Source of the DNA: Sulfitobacter litoralis | GTDB taxonomy: Bacteria; Pseudomonadota; Alphaproteobacteria; Rhodobacterales; Rhodobacteraceae | Assembly (NCBI RefSeq): GCF_900103185.1 | Contig: NZ_FNJD01000017.1 | Location: forward strand, 1-64,000 | Reading direction: 5' to 3' | DNA length: 64,000 bases | Part shown: positions 9,401 to 18,528 of the stretch, in pieces | Layout: each line of letters starts with the position of its first letter | Position numbering within the stretch: the first letter of the stretch is position 1 | The notes under the pieces: model-generated | The model's input: only the letters and a program-made list of their open reading frames with translations | What the model was told of the DNA's origin: nothing | Databases searched by the model: none | Position numbers and translations under genes: made by a program

Positions 9401-10338
9401 TCGGTGCGGCAGGCATCCTGCTGGGATTTCTGGTCGAGGCGGCGCTGTCCTGGCCCGCACGGCTTTATACCAAAATCGGGCACCCTGTTTCATGGATTGG
9501 CCTTGTCATCCGCGCGATCGAGACGCGCTTGAATACCGCAGACCAAACGCCGGCGCGGTTGCGTTTGTCGGGCGGAGTCGGCGTCTGCATGGTGCTGACG
9601 CTTGCTGTCGTGCCTGCGATTGCGGTCGCTGCGATGCTGCCTGAAGGGTGGGCGGGCACCGCCATTGGCGGCGTGCTGGCTTGGCCGTTTCTGGCGCCAC
9701 GGTCGTTGTTTGAACACGTAGCAGCGGTGGCCAAACCCTTGGCCAAAGGGGATACTTCCGCAGCCCGCTATGCCGTTTCCATGATCATCGGGCGCGATCC
9801 TGACAAGCTGGACGATGCCGCAATTGCGCGCGCCTCGCTTGAAAGTCTGGCTGAAAATGCATCGGACGGGGTGGTGGCTCCTGTGTTCTGGGGCGTTGTT
9901 TTAGGGTTGCCGGGGCTAGTCGGCTACAAAGCGATCAATACAATGGATTCGATGATTGGCCACCGGTCGGTGCGGTATCGCCATTATGGCATGGTGGCTG
10001 CGCGGCTGGATGATCTGGTCAATCTAATTCCGGCGCGCCTGACGGGGCTGCTCTTTGTGCTGGTATCGGGTCACATGCGGCGGGCTGCCGCCGTGATGCT
10101 GCGCGACGCGCGCCACCACCGGTCCCCCAATGCCGGTTGGCCCGAAGGTGCGATGGCCGGGGCACTGGACGTCCGCCTGTCCGGCCCGCGTGTCTATGGT
10201 TCAGAAATCGCGGATGAACCTTGGTTAAATGCGGAGGGTCAAGAGGCGGATGCGACAGGGCTGCGTCGGGGGCTGGCGCTTTACCTTCGCGCCATGTTCG
10301 TATTAGCAGTCGTGTTGGCGCTAGTGGCGCTGATCTGA
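9397..10338 (+). CDS. cbiB: Adenosylcobinamide-phosphate synthase CbiB/CobD
   Basis: A 313-residue polytopic inner-membrane protein of the CbiB family. It attaches aminopropanol phosphate to adenosylcobyric acid. Family signatures are the start GFLVEAALSWPARLYTKIGHP, the segment ESLAENASDGVVAPVFW and MDSMIGHRSVRYRHYG. Length is normal for the family. It starts in an ATGA overlap with the threonine kinase gene and is followed 12 bases later by cobC, which makes its amino-alcohol substrate. Confidence 0.93.
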   Translation: MIGAAGILLGFLVEAALSWPARLYTKIGHPVSWIGLVIRAIETRLNTADQTPARLRLSGGVGVCMVLTLAVVPAIAVAAMLPEGWAGTAIGGVLAWPFLAPRSLFEHVAAVAKPLAKGDTSAARYAVSMIIGRDPDKLDDAAIARASLESLAENASDGVVAPVFWGVVLGLPGLVGYKAINTMDSMIGHRSVRYRHYGMVAARLDDLVNLIPARLTGLLFVLVSGHMRRAAAVMLRDARHHRSPNAGWPEGAMAGALDVRLSGPRVYGSEIADEPWLNAEGQEADATGLRRGLALYLRAMFVLAVVLALVALI

Positions 10339-10350
10339 CAGGGGCAAGCG

Positions 10351-11328
10351 ATGCGAGACCACGGCGGCAATCTGGATGGGGCGATCAGGACGTTCGGCGG
10401 GAACCGCGCCAGCTGGATCGACCTTTCGACAGGGATCAACACGGTGCCATATCCGGTGGGGTCACTGACGCCCGAAGCGTGGACGCGGCTGCCCGAGCGC
10501 AGCGCGCTTGACGCGGTGGAGGACGCGGCACGCCGGGCCTATGGCGCAAGCTGCGCAGTCGTGCCAGTGTCGGGGGCGCAGGCGGCGATCCAACTGGTAC
10601 CGCGCCTGATCGAGCCCGCGCAGGCCGCGATCCTGTCGCCCACCTATAATGAGCATGCCGCGGCGTTGCGGGCCGAAGGCTGGCAGGTGACCGAAGCCTC
10701 TGACCTTGATGCGCTTGAAGGGTACGCCCTTGCCGTGGTGGTCAACCCCAACAACCCCGACGGGCAGCGCCACGCCCCTGACACCTTGCGCGCCTTGGCC
10801 GAAACGGTCGAGCTTTTGATTGTGGACGAAAGCTTTGCTGATCCCGATCCAGAGCTTTCGCTGGTGCAAGGCGGGGCTAATCTGCCGAAGAATATCCTTG
10901 TCATGCGGTCATTTGGCAAGTTCTACGGGCTGGCGGGGCTGCGTCTGGGGTTTGTCTTGGCGGCAGAGCCACTGGCCGCAAAACTGCGTGCGATGACAGG
11001 CCCATGGCCGGTGTCGGGCATGGCGATAGAGGTCGCCTTGCGCGCGCTGAACGATGCGGAATGGGCGGCGCAGACCACAAGACGTTTACAAGGCGAGGCG
11101 GCGCAGATGGATGCGATGGCGCTGCGGGCAGGGTGGACGCTGGTGGGCGGCACGCCGCTGTTTCGCACCTATGCCACGCCGGATGCCACAGCGGCCCAGA
11201 ACGCTTTGGCCGCACATCACATCTGGTCGCGGATTTTTCCATATTCCGACAGCTGGATACGCCTTGGCCTGCCTGGCCCGCCCGCTGATTGGGTGCGGTT
11301 GGAAGCTGCCCTGAAGGGCGGGGCGTGA
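10351..11328 (+). CDS. cobC: Threonine-phosphate decarboxylase CobC (PLP-dependent)
   Basis: A 325-residue fold-type I aminotransferase-like enzyme. PLP-binding features are VSGAQAAIQL (about 73-82), NPNNPDG (132-138), VDESF (158-162) and the Schiff-base lysine K190 in RSFGKFYGLAGLRLG. It decarboxylates L-threonine phosphate to (R)-1-aminopropan-2-ol phosphate. Its place between cbiB and the kinase product supports this over histidinol-phosphate aminotransferase, which it resembles. The stop overlaps the next gene in GTGA. Confidence 0.88.
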   Translation: MRDHGGNLDGAIRTFGGNRASWIDLSTGINTVPYPVGSLTPEAWTRLPERSALDAVEDAARRAYGASCAVVPVSGAQAAIQLVPRLIEPAQAAILSPTYNEHAAALRAEGWQVTEASDLDALEGYALAVVVNPNNPDGQRHAPDTLRALAETVELLIVDESFADPDPELSLVQGGANLPKNILVMRSFGKFYGLAGLRLGFVLAAEPLAAKLRAMTGPWPVSGMAIEVALRALNDAEWAAQTTRRLQGEAAQMDAMALRAGWTLVGGTPLFRTYATPDATAAQNALAAHHIWSRIFPYSDSWIRLGLPGPPADWVRLEAALKGGA

Positions 11329-12179
11329 TCGGGCAGCGGGCATTGCGGGTGCTGGCTGCTGCCATTGCTTGCGGAGCGATGCCAGCCGTTCCCGCCAAGG
11401 TCTACGCCCAAGACCTGCCGCGCGTGGTCTCGATGAACCTGTGCACCGATCAGATGGTGTTGCTGCTGGCCGACCCCGAACAAATCGTCTCTCTCAGCCG
11501 CTTGGCGCGTGACCCGCGGTCGTCCTCGCTGGCGCAAGAGGCCGAGGCCTATCCTCAGAACGCGGGGGGTGCCGAAGAGATTTACCTGTCGGACCCTGAT
11601 CTGGTGCTGGCGGGGCGGTACTCTGACAAGGCGACGCTGGCGATGCTGCGCCATCTTGGCCTTCAGGTGGCGCAAATGCCGCTCACCAAAAAGCTTGACG
11701 ATATACCTGCGCAAATCCGCCAGATGGGCAATCTATTGAGACAGCCCTCGCGGGCAGACACGATGGCACGTCAGGTAGAGCAAACATTGGCGGCGCAGCC
11801 CGCTTTGACGCCAGATGCACCCGTGGCCGCGTTTTACTACCCCAACGGTTATTCGCTGGGGGTGGATACTTTGGGGCATGACATCGTGACAACGGGCGGT
11901 CTGCGCAACCTGTCGCAAAAACTGGGCCGACAAAACAGCGGGCGTCTGGCGCTTGAAGAATTGGTGATGAACGCCCCTGATCTGCTGGTCACCACGCAGC
12001 CCTATCGCGGTGGTTCCCGATCCGAAGAGATCATGCTACATCCTGCCCTCGCGCAATATGCCCAGACCGACAGGATGGTGTATAGCTCCCCCGATTGGGT
12101 CTGCGGCACGCCGCTGGCGCTTAGGGCGGTGCAGGACGTGCGCAGGGCACGCAATAACATACGCCACGAGGAGAGATAA
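11325..12179 (+). CDS. BtuF-like periplasmic cobalamin/corrinoid-binding protein
   Basis: A 284-residue helical-backbone substrate-binding protein. The GTG start at 11325 overlaps the cobC stop by four bases and gives a good signal peptide (MIGQRALRVLAAAIA, cleavage near VYAQ). The mature part begins RVVSMNLCTDQMVLLL, as in BtuF-type binding proteins; no BtuCD partners are in the window. Position inside the cobalamin operon suggests corrinoid capture for salvage. An in-frame ATG at 11289 would add 12 residues and spoil the signal peptide. Ligand identity is inferred from context: iron-siderophore binding proteins share this fold. Confidence 0.75.
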   Translation: MIGQRALRVLAAAIACGAMPAVPAKVYAQDLPRVVSMNLCTDQMVLLLADPEQIVSLSRLARDPRSSSLAQEAEAYPQNAGGAEEIYLSDPDLVLAGRYSDKATLAMLRHLGLQVAQMPLTKKLDDIPAQIRQMGNLLRQPSRADTMARQVEQTLAAQPALTPDAPVAAFYYPNGYSLGVDTLGHDIVTTGGLRNLSQKLGRQNSGRLALEELVMNAPDLLVTTQPYRGGSRSEEIMLHPALAQYAQTDRMVYSSPDWVCGTPLALRAVQDVRRARNNIRHEER

Positions 12180-12182
12180 CAG

Positions 12183-12806
12183 ATGACCGACAGCACCCCA
12201 GAAGAGAACAAGCGCCACGCCGAGAAGATGGCAAAGGTCCAGACTGCCCGCGCCAAGATGATGGCAGAAAAGACGGTGACCAAGGGGCTTATCATCGTGC
12301 ACACTGGCACAGGTAAGGGCAAAAGCAGCTCGGCCTTCGGGATGATCATGCGCTGTATCGGGCATGGTTTCCCCTGCGCCCTTGTGCAGTTCATCAAAGG
12401 GGCGCGGGTGTCAGCAGACCGTCAACTGCTGGAAGACCGCTTTAGCGATATCTGTCAGGTTTATGTGATGGGCGAAGGCTTTACCTGGGACACGCAAGAC
12501 CGCGAACGCGACGTCGCTGCCGCCGGTCGCGCGTGGGACAAGGCCAAAGAGCTGATCCGCGATCCCAACAACCGCATGGTGCTGCTGGACGAGCTCAACA
12601 TCGCGCTGCGCTATGGCTATATCGACGCGCAAGATGTGATCGATTTCCTGCAGGCCGAAAAACCCCATATGACCCATGTAGTAATCACCGGCCGCAACGC
12701 GCCAGATGCGTTGATCGAGATGGCGGATCTGGTGACCGAGATGAAAGAAATCAAACATCCGTTCCGCAAACAGGGTATCGCAGCACAAGCCGGTGTGGAA
12801 TTCTGA
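12183..12806 (+). CDS. cobO: Cob(I)yrinic acid a,c-diamide adenosyltransferase (CobA/CobO/BtuR type)
   Basis: A 207-residue enzyme that adds the upper adenosyl ligand to reduced corrinoids using ATP. The N-terminal P-loop-like motif HTGTGKGKSSS (40-50) and the segment LLDELNIALRYGY are diagnostic of the BtuR/CobO family. The C-terminus HPFRKQGIAAQAGVEF is also typical. It begins three bases after the preceding stop with a GAGGAGA ribosome site inside the upstream gene. It serves both de novo synthesis and salvage. Confidence 0.95.
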   Translation: MTDSTPEENKRHAEKMAKVQTARAKMMAEKTVTKGLIIVHTGTGKGKSSSAFGMIMRCIGHGFPCALVQFIKGARVSADRQLLEDRFSDICQVYVMGEGFTWDTQDRERDVAAAGRAWDKAKELIRDPNNRMVLLDELNIALRYGYIDAQDVIDFLQAEKPHMTHVVITGRNAPDALIEMADLVTEMKEIKHPFRKQGIAAQAGVEF

Positions 12807-12816
12807 TCGACACCGG

Positions 12817-12842
12817 GGCAGGGCATCGCGCCTTGCCCTGCC
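12817..12842 (+). other. Perfect hairpin between cobO and cobU
   Basis: GGCAGGGCA (12817-12825) and TGCCCTGCC (12834-12842) form a nine-base perfect stem with an eight-base loop. No T run follows, so it is more likely an mRNA stability or processing element than a terminator. Confidence 0.45.
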
Positions 12843-12859
12843 AGCCAAAGGGCGGACAT

Positions 12860-13396
12860 ATGGACAAGATCACGCTGGTCACCGGCGGTGCAAAATCGGG
12901 CAAGAGCCTTTTTGCCGAAACCCACGTCCGCGCCTATGGGCTGCCACTGGTCTATATCGCCACCAGCCAAGCGTTTGACACCGAGATGGAAGACCGCATC
13001 GCCGCTCATAAAACGCAGCGCGGCGCTGGTTGGGACACGGTGGAGGAGCCGCTTGATCTGTGCGGTGCGCTGGCACGCACGGACGGGGCGGGCGCGCGCT
13101 TGGTGGATTGCATGACGCTTTGGCTGTCCAATGTGATGCATGCAGAGCTGGACTGGCAGGCGGAACTTGAAAAAGTGCTGCAATGCTTGCGTGAACAATC
13201 TTCCCCCGTCGTGTTGGTCACGAATGAAGTGGGCGGCGGCATTGTTCCAATGTCCGCGCTGGCGCGGCGTTACCGCGATGCCTCGGGCCTGATGAACCAG
13301 CGTCTGGGGGCTCGTGCGGGTCATGTGGTGCTGGTCACCTGCGGCTTGCCACTTGCGCTCAAGGGCAGTGCCGCTGCTCCGGCGTCGCTTGCCTGA
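12860..13396 (+). CDS. cobU: Bifunctional adenosylcobinamide kinase / guanylyltransferase
   Basis: A 178-residue enzyme (CobU, called CobP in Pseudomonas denitrificans) that phosphorylates adenosylcobinamide and then forms adenosylcobinamide-GDP. It has the P-loop GGAKSGKS (9-16), the histidine expected to carry GMP at residue 50 in RIAAHKTQR, and the family segment LVDCMTLWLSN. The ATG at 12860 follows AAAGGGCGG; the longer open frame upstream is not used because it runs into cobO. The products of cbiB and cobO feed this enzyme, and its product feeds CobS. Confidence 0.95.
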   Translation: MDKITLVTGGAKSGKSLFAETHVRAYGLPLVYIATSQAFDTEMEDRIAAHKTQRGAGWDTVEEPLDLCGALARTDGAGARLVDCMTLWLSNVMHAELDWQAELEKVLQCLREQSSPVVLVTNEVGGGIVPMSALARRYRDASGLMNQRLGARAGHVVLVTCGLPLALKGSAAAPASLA

Positions 13397-13445
13397 TCCC
13401 TGATCCCGACATACGATATTATTCAAAACGAAAGAGACCCTTTGC

Positions 13446-14471
13446 ATGGCGCATGTGAGTTTTCCCCTGACTTCCCTGTCCGACCTCGGGGCGCTGACAC
13501 GCGACCTGCCACAAGCTGACGTCGCAGCCCAAGACGCCGCGCGTGACCGTCAGAATGCGCTGACCAAGCCACCCGGATCGCTGGGCCGGCTGGAAGAACT
13601 GGCAGTGTTCATGGCGGGTTGGCAGCAACAGGCTGTGCCACAGATCGACTTTGCACAGGCGCTGGTCTTTGCTGGGAACCACGGGATTTGCGCGCAGGGG
13701 GTGAACCCCTTTCCGCAAGAGGTGACGGCCCAGATGGTACAGAACTTCAAGGCGGGCGGCGCGGCGATCAACCAATTGTGCCACGTGAATGACGCGCGCC
13801 TGTCGGTGATTGATCTGGACCTGGACCGCCCCACGGCTGATTTCACCGAAGGCCCAGCAATGACTGAAGCCGAGTGCTTGGCAGCGCTAAACGCAGGTGC
13901 CGCGGCACTGCATCCGGCGGCAAGCGTGTTGATTCTGGGAGAAATGGGGATCGGCAACTCCACCGTCGCGGCGGCGTTAACGGCTGCGGTCTTTGGGGGG
14001 GCTGTGCAGGATTGGGTCGGGCGCGGCACTGGCGCTGACGACGAAGGCGTGCGCCGCAAGGTTGACGCCATCACGCGCGGCCTCGCCCGCCATACCGCGA
14101 CACCTCAGGACGGTGCCGCGATCCTGACGGCCTTGGGCGGACGCGAGCAGGCCGCGATTTGTGGCGCTGTTCTCGCGGCGCGGCAACGGCGTGTTCCCGT
14201 GATCCTTGACGGCTTTATCTGCACGGCCTCGGTCGCGCCGCTGTTCGCACTGTCTCCCGCGACGCTGGACCACTGCCTGATTGGCCACTTAAGCGTCGAA
14301 CCCGGGCATAAACGTCTGCTGGACGCGATCGGCAAAACCGCGGTGCTGGATTTCGATATGCGGTTGGGCGAAGGATCGGGCGCGGCGCTGGCGCTTGGTA
14401 TCCTGCGCTCGGCTCTTGCGTGTCACAGCGGCATGGCGACCTTTGCCGAAGCAGGCGTGGCGGGCGGCTGA
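13446..14471 (+). CDS. cobT: Nicotinate-nucleotide--dimethylbenzimidazole phosphoribosyltransferase CobT
   Basis: A 341-residue enzyme that makes alpha-ribazole phosphate from a lower-ligand base and nicotinate mononucleotide. Recognisable segments are RLTKPPGSLGRLE-like (KPPGSLGRLEELA), FAGNHGICAQGV, LGEMGIGNSTVAAAL, and the acidic LGEGSGAALALGIL with the catalytic Glu region, ending in TFAEAGVAGG. Length is close to the family norm. It starts 49 bases after cobU and its stop shares one base with the cobS start. Confidence 0.95.
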   Translation: MAHVSFPLTSLSDLGALTRDLPQADVAAQDAARDRQNALTKPPGSLGRLEELAVFMAGWQQQAVPQIDFAQALVFAGNHGICAQGVNPFPQEVTAQMVQNFKAGGAAINQLCHVNDARLSVIDLDLDRPTADFTEGPAMTEAECLAALNAGAAALHPAASVLILGEMGIGNSTVAAALTAAVFGGAVQDWVGRGTGADDEGVRRKVDAITRGLARHTATPQDGAAILTALGGREQAAICGAVLAARQRRVPVILDGFICTASVAPLFALSPATLDHCLIGHLSVEPGHKRLLDAIGKTAVLDFDMRLGEGSGAALALGILRSALACHSGMATFAEAGVAGG

Positions 14472-15223
14472 TGCTGCGTGCTCGGCTGGCAGAGGCACGG
14501 CTGGCGATCTTGCTGCTGACCCGTATCCCCGTGGGATATCTGCGTGATCCGATCCCTGCGACGGGGGCGTCGGCCTGGGCGTGGCCTTTGGCAGGCTTGA
14601 TCGCGATGTTGCCCGCAAGCTTGGTGTATTGGGGATTGCATGCGGCGGGCTTTGGGCCGACGGTCGCGGCCCTTGGTCTGATCTGTGCCGCGACCCTGCT
14701 GACGGGGGCGATGCATGAGGACGGGCTGGCCGATATGGCCGACGGTTTCGGTGGCGGGCAGACCCGCGCGCGCAAGCTTGAGATTATGCGCGACAGCCGT
14801 ATCGGCAGCTATGGTGTCATGGCGTTGATCCTGTCGATGGCGCTGCATGTGACGCTGATCGCACGGTTGGATAATCCGGCGCTCGTTGTACCTGCCGCCC
14901 TCGGGCTGTCGATGGCAAGCCGCGCGATGCTGCCGTTCTGGCTGGCGCGGATGCCTGCCGCGCGGGCCGACGGGCTGGGGCATGGGGCGGCGCAGGTGCC
15001 TGCGACCTGCGTCTATGTTGCGGTCGCCCTTGGTCTGTTTGGGGTCCTACCCTTGGGGTTCGGCGTAGGGGCTGTGATCTTTGCGGGTGTCGTGGTGGCC
15101 ACTGCGCTAGTGGCGGCGCTGGCGCTGCGCCAGATCGGCGGTCAGACCGGCGATGTGATCGGGGCGATGCAAAAGCTGGCCGAACTGTCGGGCTGGGGCG
15201 TCGCCGTTTATCTTGTCGGCTAA
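14471..15223 (+). CDS. cobS: Adenosylcobinamide-GDP ribazoletransferase CobS
   Basis: A 250-residue polytopic inner-membrane enzyme that joins adenosylcobinamide-GDP with alpha-ribazole (phosphate) to complete the cobamide. The conserved acidic motif MHEDGLADMADGFGGG (81-96) and the following DSRIGSYG are family signatures. The start is the ATG at 14471 in a TGATG overlap with cobT; the open frame continues 17 codons upstream but only inside cobT. This is the last gene of the cobalamin operon. Confidence 0.95.
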   Translation: MLRARLAEARLAILLLTRIPVGYLRDPIPATGASAWAWPLAGLIAMLPASLVYWGLHAAGFGPTVAALGLICAATLLTGAMHEDGLADMADGFGGGQTRARKLEIMRDSRIGSYGVMALILSMALHVTLIARLDNPALVVPAALGLSMASRAMLPFWLARMPAARADGLGHGAAQVPATCVYVAVALGLFGVLPLGFGVGAVIFAGVVVATALVAALALRQIGGQTGDVIGAMQKLAELSGWGVAVYLVG

Positions 15224-15277
15224 AGCTTGGGTCATGCGCCCCTTTGACAGGCCGCAAATCCGATGTAGCAAGGCCCC

Positions 15278-16705
15278 ATGTCGAAAAAGACCCTGAACAC
15301 CGCAAATCTTGCTGCCCTCGGGGCGGACCGTCTGGCCGAGCTGTTGATCGAGGTCAGCACCGGCAGCGCCGATATGAAACGTCGCCTGCGGCTTGAGCTT
15401 AGTCACAACCTTGGCCCCGCGGAACTGGCGCGTGACGTCCGCAAGCGGCTGGTCACGATCCGTCGGGCCAAAAGCTATGTCGGGTGGCGCAAGCGGAACG
15501 CTCTGATCAAGGACCTGCGCACGCAGTCCGCGATGATCATCGACAAGATCGCCCCAGACGCGCCCGCAGACGCCTTTGATCTGCTGTGGGAGTTTCTTGA
15601 ACTTGCGCCCTTTGTCATGAGCAGGGTGGACGATAGCAAAGGCGATGTGGGGGCGGTTTTCTGTGATGCTCGTGAAGAGATCGGCCCGATTGCGGCCCGT
15701 GCCCCGCTGGACCCGATCCCGCTGGCCGAACGCACGTGGGAGGCGGTGCAAACCAACAGTGATGGTGCGTTTGACGCGGTCATCACGCGCATGGCCCCGT
15801 CGCTTGGCGAAACGGGGATGGCGCATCTGAAATCCTTGATCCACCAGTTCGAAGCCGCACCGCTGGACGCCACCGACGATCACCCTGCGCTGCAATTTTT
15901 GCGTGAACTGCGGGGGCGGAATGGGAATTACGCCGCTCAGCGCAAACGGCGCTTTATCCAGATGCACCTGCGCGAGGTTGCCTTGGCGCAGGGGGATACG
16001 GAAACCTATATCTCGCTGTTTTCATCCACCGATCTGGCGCGGCCCACCGTTGCGGTAGAGGTGGCCGAACTATGGGTCGCGCAAGGCAACCACACGGCCG
16101 CGCTGGATGCCCTTGAAGGGGCGCAGCCCAAGGGCAGGGTCGCGGGGCGCGGCGCATGGGATGCGGCCTATGTCAACGTGCTCATGGCATTGGGGCGGGA
16201 GGACGATGCCCAAGCGTACCGCTGGCACTGCTTTGCCGAAACGCTTGACCCTGACATGCTGCGCGCGCACCTCAAGCAACTGCCGGATTTCGACGATCTG
16301 GAGGTAGAAGAAGCCGCCAAGGCGCATGCCGCAACGTTCAAAGACCTGAACGCTGCCATTGGCTTTTTCCTCGCGTGGCCCGATTTGCGCGGGTTGGCCA
16401 CCATGATCGAAACGCGTGCCGACAGGTTGAGCGGTACCCAAGTCGCGGCCCTGACAGAGGCAGCCGATGCGCTGCGGTCCCGCCATCCTTTGGCGGCGGC
16501 GCTGTGCTGGCGCACGATGATCGAAGCCGCCCTGCGGGAAGGTGCCAAGGCGCGCTATGCGCAGGCGGCGGATCACCTGATGGATTGCGCGGCAGCGGAC
16601 CTCGAGATCGAGGGCTATGGACGTTTCGAGAGCAATGACGCCTTTGTCCAACGGTTGCGCAAGAGACATGCGGGCAAAGTCGCATTTTGGACGCGTGTCA
16701 CTTAA
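15278..16705 (+). CDS. DUF6880 family protein
   Basis: A 475-residue, helix-rich soluble protein without signal peptide or membrane segments. It starts SKKTLNTANLAALGADRLAELL and has repeated alpha-helical segments through its length, which fits the DUF6880 family found in alphaproteobacteria. No catalytic motif is apparent. It lies 54 bases after cobS on the same strand and may have its own promoter. No function is known. Confidence 0.7.
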   Translation: MSKKTLNTANLAALGADRLAELLIEVSTGSADMKRRLRLELSHNLGPAELARDVRKRLVTIRRAKSYVGWRKRNALIKDLRTQSAMIIDKIAPDAPADAFDLLWEFLELAPFVMSRVDDSKGDVGAVFCDAREEIGPIAARAPLDPIPLAERTWEAVQTNSDGAFDAVITRMAPSLGETGMAHLKSLIHQFEAAPLDATDDHPALQFLRELRGRNGNYAAQRKRRFIQMHLREVALAQGDTETYISLFSSTDLARPTVAVEVAELWVAQGNHTAALDALEGAQPKGRVAGRGAWDAAYVNVLMALGREDDAQAYRWHCFAETLDPDMLRAHLKQLPDFDDLEVEEAAKAHAATFKDLNAAIGFFLAWPDLRGLATMIETRADRLSGTQVAALTEAADALRSRHPLAAALCWRTMIEAALREGAKARYAQAADHLMDCAAADLEIEGYGRFESNDAFVQRLRKRHAGKVAFWTRVT

Positions 16706-16772
16706 ACGGCGGGGGGCAGCGAGGTTCTTGGGCACCTGTGGGAACTATATCGGCTGTGACGCGTATGGATGC

Positions 16773-17246
16773 ATGAACATATTCAAACGCGCCGCCTTCG
16801 TCCCCATCGCCGCCCTTGGCTTTGTCCTTCCAATGACCGCAACCGCCGATGTTGTGGGCAATGTGGACGTGGACTGGCTGGGCAATGACATTGTGGTTGA
16901 GGCTGTCGCCGACCCGGATGTCAAAGGCGTTACGTGCCACCTGGCCTACTTTGAACGGGGCCTGATCGACCGTCTGCAAAAAGGCAACTGGTTCGAAGAC
17001 CCGTCGAACTCCTCCATCTCTTGCCGACAAACCGGCCCGATCGAAATCGGCGATATCTCGCGCGATGACGAAGGGGAGACCGTGTTCAGCGAACGCCGGT
17101 CCGTCATCTTCAAGACGCTGAAAGTCAAACGCATTTTCGACGAAGAGAACAACACGTTGGTCTATATCAGCCACGCGCGCGATGTGCAGAACGGATCGGC
17201 CAAGATGTCGATGTCGACTGTGCCGCTCTATATACCGACCAAATAG
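16773..17246 (+). CDS. CreA-family periplasmic protein
   Basis: A 157-residue protein with a signal peptide (cleavage near TATA-DVV, about residue 25). The mature part has VDVDWLGNDIVVEAVADPDVKG and two cysteines (VTCHL, ISCRQ) likely to form a disulfide, as in CreA. The role of CreA is not established. The ATG at 16773 is chosen because it gives the signal peptide; the frame is open 52 codons upstream into the previous gene. Confidence 0.85.
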   Translation: MNIFKRAAFVPIAALGFVLPMTATADVVGNVDVDWLGNDIVVEAVADPDVKGVTCHLAYFERGLIDRLQKGNWFEDPSNSSISCRQTGPIEIGDISRDDEGETVFSERRSVIFKTLKVKRIFDEENNTLVYISHARDVQNGSAKMSMSTVPLYIPTK

Positions 17247-17339
17247 GCAAAGCTTTGCCAAGGCGTATCATCCGCTTTGCCCGCCCCCGTGCTTCGGCTA
17301 TTCTATGCCGAAGTCATAACGAATAAGGGCGCGGGCAGT

Positions 17340-18500
17340 ATGAGTATTTCAAGAAGAAGTTTTGCAGTCGGAGTGGCCGCGTTGGGCCTTGCGGCATGTA
17401 CCACGGGGAACAGGGCGGGCAGCTTCGCACCGCGTGGTGATGCGGGGCTGGCAGCAGACCTACAGCCGCAGCCGAATGCAGGCTATGATGCGTGGGTGTC
17501 GGCGTTCAAATCGCGTGCTGCGGCGCAGGGCATTTCCGACAGCACCCTGCGCCGTGGCTTTGCCGGTACGGGCTATCTGCCGGGGGTGGTCAAACGGGAC
17601 CGCAACCAGACGGAATTCAGCCGCTCGCTTGAAGATTACCTCGCTATTGCAGCATCGGATGAACGGGTCACTAAAGGACGCGCCGCGTTTGCGCGTCACC
17701 AAGGCGTTCTGCGCCAGATCGAAGCGCGCTACGGTGTGCCCGCCGAAGTGGTCACCGCCGTTTGGGGGCTTGAAAGCTTTTACGGTGAGCGACGCGGGAA
17801 TGTCCCCGTCGTGTCGGCCACATCGACGCTGGCCTATGATGGGCGTCGCGGGGCCTTCTTCGAGAAACAACTGATCGCGGCGCTGCGTATCCTTGAGCGC
17901 GGCGATGTCTCGGCTGCCGGTCTGACTGGAAGCTGGGCCGGTGCCATGGGCCACACGCAGTTCATCCCCACCTCCTACCAGTCCTTCGCTGTGGATTTCA
18001 CCGGTGATGGCAAGCGCGATATCTGGTCGGATGACCCGTCGGATTCGCTGGCCTCGACCGCGGCCTATCTGGCGAAGTCAGGCTGGAAATCCGGCCAGAA
18101 ATGGGGCGCAGAGATGGGCACAGTGGCGGCAAGCTCTGCCACGCCGGTACAAATCTTGCAGCCGGATGCAGGCGGGCCACGCTTTGCGATCTTTAACAAC
18201 TTCAAAGCGATCAAACGCTATAACAACTCGGACAATTACGCGATTGGCGTCGGGCATCTGTCGGACCGTATCGCGGGGGGCGGGCCAATTCAGGCAAGCT
18301 TTGGACCGGACAAATACGGGCTGACGATCGAAGACCGCAAAGCGTTGCAGGAACGGCTGACGGCACGCGGGTTTGACACCGACGGCACCGACGGTGTGAT
18401 CGGCCCGAACAGCCGCAAGGCGATCACCGCGTATCAGCAAAGCCAAGGTTTGCCTGCAACCGGTGACCCCTCTCGTGCGCTGCTGGCCCGGTTGGGCTAA
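17340..18500 (+). CDS. Lytic murein transglycosylase (MltB type) with peptidoglycan-binding domain
   Basis: A 386-residue lipoprotein that cleaves the glycan strand of murein. The N-terminus has a twin-arginine-like SRRSF followed by a lipobox LAAC (Cys20). The SLT_2 domain follows, with catalytic Glu145 in VWGLESFYGE and the family motif GAMGHTQFIPTSY. The last 65 residues form a peptidoglycan-binding domain 1 (DTDGTDGVIGPNSRKAITAY). The ATG at 17340 is preferred over one 21 codons upstream because it starts the lipoprotein signal. Confidence 0.92.
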   Translation: MSISRRSFAVGVAALGLAACTTGNRAGSFAPRGDAGLAADLQPQPNAGYDAWVSAFKSRAAAQGISDSTLRRGFAGTGYLPGVVKRDRNQTEFSRSLEDYLAIAASDERVTKGRAAFARHQGVLRQIEARYGVPAEVVTAVWGLESFYGERRGNVPVVSATSTLAYDGRRGAFFEKQLIAALRILERGDVSAAGLTGSWAGAMGHTQFIPTSYQSFAVDFTGDGKRDIWSDDPSDSLASTAAYLAKSGWKSGQKWGAEMGTVAASSATPVQILQPDAGGPRFAIFNNFKAIKRYNNSDNYAIGVGHLSDRIAGGGPIQASFGPDKYGLTIEDRKALQERLTARGFDTDGTDGVIGPNSRKAITAYQQSQGLPATGDPSRALLARLG

Positions 18501-18528
18501 CACCCCGATGAAGCACTGATCAGTCCGG

